From NCBI RefSeq assembly GCF_001611675.1, contig NZ_CP014766.1, positions 3,410,001-3,474,000 on the forward strand: DNA of 64,000 nucleotides, in the 5' to 3' direction. Positions 62,905 through 64,000 of the stretch are shown one piece after another (the stretch's first letter is position 1; each line of letters begins with the position of its first letter). Below the pieces are notes generated by a model. It was given only the letters and a program-made list of their open reading frames with translations. It made no database searches and was not told the origin of the DNA. Made by a program: the position numbers and the translations under genes. The stretch comes from Pontibacter akesuensis (GTDB lineage Bacteria; Bacteroidota; Bacteroidia; Cytophagales; Hymenobacteraceae).

Positions 62905-63804
62905 TTAGCTGATCGTTGTAATAACGAAACGTTCGGGGTGATGCTGCTCGTACAGAGCGTGCAGCATGCCGTCTTTCAGGCCCACGTTTGGCACGATCAT
63001 ACTTTCCAGCTTCGCCCACTTCATGGCAGAGAGGTAGATCTCAGCGGCCGGCACAATTACGTCGGCGCGATCTGGGTTGAGTAGCAGGTCGGTGATGCGC
63101 TCGTGCATGCTCATGTTGTTCAGGCGGGCAGCTACTTCCTCTATCTGCTTTCGATAAATGGGTTTGCCGGTTATCTTGCCTGCCAGTTCAAAAATTTTGT
63201 TGATGTTGCCGCCGGTACCGATGGCCCGCGAGAGGTGGTACTTTTTAGAATTATCCTCGATCCAGCTTTTCATCCTTTCCCAGAGTACCACCGAGTCCTG
63301 GCCCTGCATGTGGCGGATAGAGCCCTGTTCAAACGACTGCGACGCCATTTTCTCACGGTTCACATAGATGTTAAACTCGGTGCTGCCACCACCCACGTCG
63401 ATGTGGAGGTAGTTGCGCTCATCCAAAAAACTGAAAATAACCTTGTTGATCAGGTAAGCCTCCGTTTCGCCGTCGATCACCTGAATGTCGAAACCAGTCT
63501 CCCGCCGCACGCACTCCAGAATATCCGGTGCGTTCAGGGCAGAGCGCATGGCAGAAGTAGCGCAGATCATGTAGTGATTTACCTCGTGCACATCGAGTAG
63601 CAGCTGGAATGCCTTCAGCAGCTTGACGAACTTGTGTACCTTGCCTTCGCTGATATAGCCGTTGTTGAACACATCCTCCCCAAAACGGATGGGATAACGC
63701 ACATATTCAACTTTTTTAAAGATTACGTTTCCGTTCTGGTTCAGTACGCTGGAGATCTGGCATCTCACTGCGTTAGACCCAATGTCAATAGCAGCTAACT
63801 TCAA
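62905..63804 (-). CDS. ppx: Exopolyphosphatase / pppGpp phosphohydrolase (Ppx/GppA)
   Basis: 299 aa. Actin-like ATPase fold: phosphate-1 loop IDIGSNAVRCQI, CATSAMRSALN, second loop IDVGGGSTEFNIY, IGTGGNINKIFELAGKI and VPAAEIYLSAMKWA in the C-terminal part. It hydrolyses polyphosphate from the ends (or pppGpp). The compact length of about 300 aa fits the Bacteroidota type without the extra C-terminal HD domain. It is convergent with ppk1, so synthesis and breakdown genes lie side by side. Confidence 0.93.
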   Translation of the reverse strand: MKLAAIDIGSNAVRCQISSVLNQNGNVIFKKVEYVRYPIRFGEDVFNNGYISEGKVHKFVKLLKAFQLLLDVHEVNHYMICATSAMRSALNAPDILECVRRETGFDIQVIDGETEAYLINKVIFSFLDERNYLHIDVGGGSTEFNIYVNREKMASQSFEQGSIRHMQGQDSVVLWERMKSWIEDNSKKYHLSRAIGTGGNINKIFELAGKITGKPIYRKQIEEVAARLNNMSMHERITDLLLNPDRADVIVPAAEIYLSAMKWAKLESMIVPNVGLKDGMLHALYEQHHPERFVITTIS

Positions 63805-63916
63805 ATTTTGCAGTGTTTTGTTTCGTGTTAATGTAAATATAGCTAATTAATCAGAATGAGGAAGCAGAAACGGGCAAGGGAATAGCCGCAAGCTGAACAC
63901 AGAGTGTGCAAATTTT

Positions 63917-64000
63917 TTAGCGCACGCTCACTTCATCCACGGAATTGATCCACCCCAGCTGTCCCGATGCATCGCGCACGAACGCATAATTGTTGTAGCG
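63917..64000 (-). CDS. C-terminal end of an unidentified protein
   Basis: The last 27 codons of a minus-strand gene entering from the right edge. The end YAFVRDASGQLGWINSVDEV followed by SVR and TAA at 63919-63917 has the GWxNS...V look of an SH3-like domain, but the fragment is too short for assignment. It lies upstream of ppx on the same strand, about 110 bases away. Confidence 0.45.
   Translation of the reverse strand, partial: RYNNYAFVRDASGQLGWINSVDEVSVR

Overview
The window looks like chromosome of an aerobic member of the Bacteroidota, most probably Cytophagales/Hymenobacteraceae (Pontibacter-like). This rests on TTG-N19/20-TAnnTTTG promoters, few Shine-Dalgarno sites, a T9SS-type C-terminal sorting domain, a TonB receptor with a carboxypeptidase-like leading domain, many DUF lipoproteins, moderate-to-high GC, and dense use of AAGTATA/TATACTT. 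The genus is inference. No insertion sequence, CRISPR array or prophage was recognised.

Layout. 1-900: end-truncated BatB-like vWA protein (minus). 1177-1712: tRNA-Ser(GCT), then tRNA-Pro(TGG) and tRNA-Arg(TCT), with two good promoters and a terminator. 2.0-15.9 kb: CorA, then an almost unbroken plus-strand run of membrane transporters (DedA, Kup, two APC permeases, an MFS carrier, a dicarboxylate/amino-acid symporter, TerC) interspersed with tiny membrane or secreted proteins. 16.0-18.1 kb: three tandem paralogous STAS-like small proteins facing a PAS-LuxR regulator. 18.1-25.9 kb: AT-richer accessory stretch with a T9SS cargo protein, a collagen-like fibre protein containing identical 243-bp repeats, a large Ig/Fn3-type surface protein and a decayed choice-of-anchor I gene. 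25.9-30.9 kb: xenosiderophore/iron uptake locus resembling XusABC (TonB receptor, DUF4374 lipoprotein, PepSY membrane protein).

31.6-34.6 kb: His/Asp-rich outer-membrane protein, a secreted DNA/RNA endonuclease followed by a NuiA-like nuclease inhibitor, and a DUF4833 protein. 35.1-41.4 kb: sulfur-compound module (YeiH-type exporter; minus-strand operon TauE/SafE - YeeE - YeeE/DUF6691 - TlpA thioredoxin; Crp/Fnr regulator; MBL-rhodanese persulfide-type enzyme). Two of its promoters share the palindrome GTGA-N6-TCAC at exactly the same distance from the -7 box. prfC follows. 43.6-44.6 kb: orphan curlin-repeat protein. 44.8-47.4 kb: putative restriction-modification pair whose nuclease has two PD-(D/E)XK-like sites. 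47.7-54.4 kb: DUF4397 lipoprotein, nudC, cytochrome c/SCO1/coiled-coil lipoprotein operon, GNAT, DUF2267, SIMPL-like lipoprotein and intergenic palindromic repeats.

54.7-64 kb: gyrB; a YtrA-like operon (ABC ATPase, permease, GntR regulator, GIN-domain protein, small secreted protein) preceded by a palindrome resembling the Bacillus YtrA operator; convergent ppk1 and ppx for polyphosphate synthesis and breakdown; and the last 27 codons of a further minus-strand gene.

Most genes are ordinary. The most novel-looking items are the two-nuclease R-M pair, the STAS-like triplet, the nuclease/inhibitor pair, the twin Crp-type promoters and the orphan curlin.
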